DNA from: Treponema sp. UBA6852
GTDB taxonomy: Bacteria > Spirochaetota > Spirochaetia > Treponematales > Treponemataceae
NCBI GenBank assembly: GCA_002449305.1
Contig: DKDI01000018.1
Location: forward strand, 1-53,775
Direction of reading: 5' to 3'
DNA: 53,775 nt
Both the position numbers and the translations under genes were made by a program. The notes below the pieces were generated by a model that saw nothing but the letters and a program-made list of their open reading frames with translations, had not been told where the DNA came from and did no database searches. Position 1 is the stretch's first letter. Each line of letters opens with the position of its first letter. This document shows positions 51,145-53,775 of the stretch, one piece after another.

Positions 51145-51173
51145 TTGAAAATTATTGCAAGATAAACTACAAT
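51145..51173 (+). promoter_or_regulatory. purB promoter (leaderless type)
   Basis: TTGAAA (51145-51150), 17-nt spacer, TACAAT (51168-51173), 8 nt to the ATG at 51182. Confidence 0.68.
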
Positions 51174-51181
51174 ATTTTTTC

Positions 51182-52603
51182 ATGGAAACACGTAACATTT
51201 TTGAAAACATTTCTTGTATCGACCACAGATATTCATTGTCAGAGGCCGAAGTTTTTAACGGTCTTTCTAAGTATATTTCAGAGGAAGCCTCAATCCGTTC
51301 ATGTGCAAAATGCGAGGCTGCCCTTGTAAAAAGCCATTTAAAATTGCGCGGAAAACTCACAGATGAAATTGCGCAGAATCTTGATAAAGTCGCTTCGGAA
51401 ATTGATCCTGCTGAAGTTTATGCGGAAGAGGAAAAAACAAAGCACAATATCCGCGCGCTTGTAAACGTTATGAAGACAAAAGTTTCTGCGGAAATCGGTC
51501 CTTTGGTTCACCTTGGAGCAACCAGCGTTGATATTCTTGACACAGCTCTTTCATGCAGAATGAGAGATGTTACAAAAAATGTTGTTCTTCCTGAGCTTAA
51601 AAAACTTGAAAAACATCTTTGCGCTATTGCAGATCGCGATGCAGAAGTTCCGCAAGTTGGACGCACTCACGGACAGCACGCAGTTCCTATTACTTTTGGC
51701 TGGAGCGTTGCAGAATTTGTAAGCCGCCTTGGAAAATCGATTTTGCGCATAGAAGAACTTTCGAATCAGCTTGTAGGCAAACTTGCAGGACCTGTCGGAT
51801 CTTACAACGGACCTTCGATGATTGTAAAAGACCCGGAAGAACTTGAACGTGTCTATGTTGAATTTCTTGGACTTTCTGCCAGCGAATATTCAAATCAGCT
51901 TGTTGAGCCGGAATATCTTTTGCGCCTCCTATTGGAAATGAATGTTGCGTTTGGAATTATTGCGAATCTTGCAGATGATCTTCGCAACCTTCAGCGTTCA
52001 GAAATTGGAGAAGTTTTTGAATATTTTGCTTCTACTCAAGTCGGTTCAAGCACAATGCCGCAAAAAAGAAATCCGTGGAATAGCGAGCACGTAAAATCTC
52101 TTTGGAAGGCAATGTGTCCGCGTGTTATTACATTTTACATGGATCAGATTTCAGAGCATCAGCGCGACCTTACAAATTCCGCAAGCCAAAGATTTATGGC
52201 AGATTATGTTGCAGGATTTACAATGGCGGTTGCAAGAATGAACAGCGTTGTTTCGGGTCTTCAGGCTGACAAAGAAACAATGGCGCGCAATCTTGAAAAT
52301 GCCGGCGGAAAAGTAAAAGGCGGAGTTCTTGCCGAGCCTGCTTATATTTTGCTTGGCGAAGCTGGAATCAATGACGGCCACGAGGTTATCCGCAAGATTA
52401 CTTTGGAAGCTGAAAAATCTGGAAAAACATTCTTTGAAGTTCTAAAGACTCATAAAGAAGCATTTGAAAAAATAACTGCTCAGCTTGAAAAACTCGGAGT
52501 GGAAAATCCAGAAAATTTCTTTGAGCATCCGGCGAACTATTGCGGACTTGCTGCAAAAAAATCCCGCAGGCTTGCAAAGAAATACGAAAAACTAATGGAC
52601 TGA
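51182..52603 (+). CDS. purB: Adenylosuccinate lyase
   Basis: 473 aa. Two steps of purine synthesis: SAICAR to AICAR, and adenylosuccinate to AMP. Superfamily signature GSSTMPQKRNPWNSE is intact; the catalytic His is in GRTHGQHAVP, and LGATSVDILDTA is the first conserved stretch. The in-frame ATG at 51155 lies inside the promoter spacer and is rejected. No Shine-Dalgarno site. The oxidoreductase gene follows after 9 nt. Confidence 0.95.
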   Translation: METRNIFENISCIDHRYSLSEAEVFNGLSKYISEEASIRSCAKCEAALVKSHLKLRGKLTDEIAQNLDKVASEIDPAEVYAEEEKTKHNIRALVNVMKTKVSAEIGPLVHLGATSVDILDTALSCRMRDVTKNVVLPELKKLEKHLCAIADRDAEVPQVGRTHGQHAVPITFGWSVAEFVSRLGKSILRIEELSNQLVGKLAGPVGSYNGPSMIVKDPEELERVYVEFLGLSASEYSNQLVEPEYLLRLLLEMNVAFGIIANLADDLRNLQRSEIGEVFEYFASTQVGSSTMPQKRNPWNSEHVKSLWKAMCPRVITFYMDQISEHQRDLTNSASQRFMADYVAGFTMAVARMNSVVSGLQADKETMARNLENAGGKVKGGVLAEPAYILLGEAGINDGHEVIRKITLEAEKSGKTFFEVLKTHKEAFEKITAQLEKLGVENPENFFEHPANYCGLAAKKSRRLAKKYEKLMD

Positions 52604-52612
52604 TTTTAGCTT

Positions 52613-53740
52613 ATGCAAAAATACACGGCGGCTTTGGTTGGCTTGGGCAGAATCGGTTACAGCCTTGGACTTGACAAAAAACGCGAGCAGCCCGCCAGTC
52701 ACACAATGGCACTTTTGAACAATCCTCGGATAAATTTGATTGCCGGTTGCGACACTGATTCCATTGCGCTTTCAAAATGGCAGGACGCAAATAAAAAAGC
52801 CGTTGGATATTCAGACAGCGCGAATCTTTATGCAAGATGTCGCCCAGACATTGTTACGGTCGCCGTGAATGAAAATGCCCATTTAAAGGAAGCAGTTGAA
52901 GCAATCCACGCAAAGCCGAAACTTGTAATTTTGGAAAAGCCAGTTGCGCTCAATCTTTCGGAAGCGGAAAAAATTCAGCAGGCTGCAAAAGAATTCCAAG
53001 TGCCGGTTCTTGTAAACCACGAGCGGCGTTTTGCGGAAGATTTTAAATTGGCAAAAAGCTACATGAAAAAAATCGGAGAGATTCAAAGCATACGGGCAGA
53101 ACTTTGCTCAAGCCTTTGTGTTTATAATCCGGCGGAAGAAAAAACTGGAGCCTACAGTCTTATCCACGATGGAACGCATTTGGTTGATGCGGTTTTGTTT
53201 TTTCTTGAAGATGATTTGCCTTCAACGCTGAAAAAAATATCTTTGGAAAATCCCTCTGAAAAAAAAGTCGGACTTCTTAGCCGCGCTTCAGGATTAAACA
53301 ATTCTGAAAAAAAAATCAAAACGGTAAATTCGCTTCTTAGATTTCCTATTGTTACTGGCGTTTTCCATGATGAAGAAAAAAATGTCCGGCAATTCAGCGC
53401 GCATTATTCAACTTCAAAATGCCCTGATGTTACGATTGGAATAAGCGGGCGTTCACGTTTCTTTGGATTTGAAATTTCCATTACGGGAACAGAAGGCCGA
53501 GTCTGCATTGGAAACGGATATTTAAAATTGTATCACCGGGAAAAATCTTCTCTCTACAGCGGATTCTATTCACTTTTAAATGACCGTTCCGAAAGTCTGC
53601 CGAAAAAAACTTTCTACTTTTCAAATATGATTCAAAATGCCGTTGATTTTTTAGACGGAAAAGCAAACTTGCGTTCAACTCTTCAGACTGGAATAAATGC
53701 GCTTTCAGTTCTTGAAGAAATAAAAGAAATAATTAAATAG
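52613..53740 (+). CDS. Gfo/Idh/MocA family oxidoreductase
   Basis: 375 aa. N-terminal Rossmann fold (ALVGLGRIGYSLGLD, LIAGCDTDS, PDIVTVAVNENAHLKEAVEAI) followed by the family motif LEKPVALNLSEAEKI, where Lys binds the cofactor and substrate. Acts on a sugar or polyol derivative with NAD(P). Residue His137 in VNHERRF replaces the more usual residue after the motif; the C-terminal beta domain is complete. No clear ribosome site; 9 nt after purB, so probably cotranscribed. Substrate unknown. Confidence 0.88.
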   Translation: MQKYTAALVGLGRIGYSLGLDKKREQPASHTMALLNNPRINLIAGCDTDSIALSKWQDANKKAVGYSDSANLYARCRPDIVTVAVNENAHLKEAVEAIHAKPKLVILEKPVALNLSEAEKIQQAAKEFQVPVLVNHERRFAEDFKLAKSYMKKIGEIQSIRAELCSSLCVYNPAEEKTGAYSLIHDGTHLVDAVLFFLEDDLPSTLKKISLENPSEKKVGLLSRASGLNNSEKKIKTVNSLLRFPIVTGVFHDEEKNVRQFSAHYSTSKCPDVTIGISGRSRFFGFEISITGTEGRVCIGNGYLKLYHREKSSLYSGFYSLLNDRSESLPKKTFYFSNMIQNAVDFLDGKANLRSTLQTGINALSVLEEIKEIIK

Positions 53741-53775
53741 CCCAAACTTCGAGTTTTGATAAGAACAGTAATTTA

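Noticed and set aside
1..53775. tRNA, rRNA, CRISPR arrays, insertion sequences, replication origin
   Set aside because: I looked for cloverleaf patterns, regular spaced repeats, transposase motifs and DnaA-box clusters and found none that I could support.

Overview
The window reads as chromosomal DNA of a spirochaete close to host-associated (gut or rumen type) Treponema. This is an inference. It rests on the low-GC, A/T-rich codon use; an intact MoxR, DUF58, VWA, VWA-TPR and BatD operon of spirochaete type; type III glutamine synthetase; a U32 peptidase; a FliL-like protein next to hflX; several long proteins that look Treponema-restricted; and poly-G tracts in lipoprotein genes. I see no rRNA, tRNA, CRISPR array, IS transposase or prophage block.

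Layout. 1-500: 5' end of a ZIP metal transporter (minus strand) and a small hydrophobic-peptide gene with a convergent antisense RNA, which looks like a type I toxin-antitoxin locus. 640-6284: tripartite RND efflux operon (TolC, membrane fusion protein, RND pump) ending in a small PII-like protein. 6300-8020: pyrG behind a leader terminator. 8239-17485: a nitrogen cluster. It holds glnA and an ANTAR-domain regulator (minus strand), glnN (GSIII) and an ammonium transporter fused to a PII domain. The glnN and amt leaders carry small hairpins with AANGGN hexaloops overlapping terminators, as expected for ANTAR antitermination. The cluster is interrupted by a decayed BRO/DinD gene and a zinc-ribbon nuclease-like gene.

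17861-25440 is the most variable part. Two paralogous surface lipoproteins each have a poly-G tract at the same codons (9 G, out of frame; 8 G, in frame), which indicates phase variation. Between them lie two divergent AAA/DUF4143 ATPases with separate repeat arrays in the shared intergenic region. A hipBA module follows, bounded by a near-perfect 50-bp direct repeat that duplicates the start region of the next gene. 25599-30643: a sugar-sensing locus (binding protein, YesM-like kinase, YesN-like regulator, second binding protein) with no transporter beside it. 30688-37695: the Bat operon. 37714-53740: mainly housekeeping genes (Smr, J-domain, RNase HI, HflX, thioesterase, U32 peptidase, SSB, CorA-like, SUMF1-like, PurB, a Gfo/Idh oxidoreductase) and conserved proteins of unknown function.

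A theme across the window is start-site architecture. At least eleven genes that begin a transcription unit have a good -10 hexamer ending 6-8 nt before the ATG, mostly with a plausible -35 about 17 nt further up and no Shine-Dalgarno sequence, so they are probably leaderless. Operon-internal genes, and genes with real leaders, have GGAGG or GGGG sites instead.
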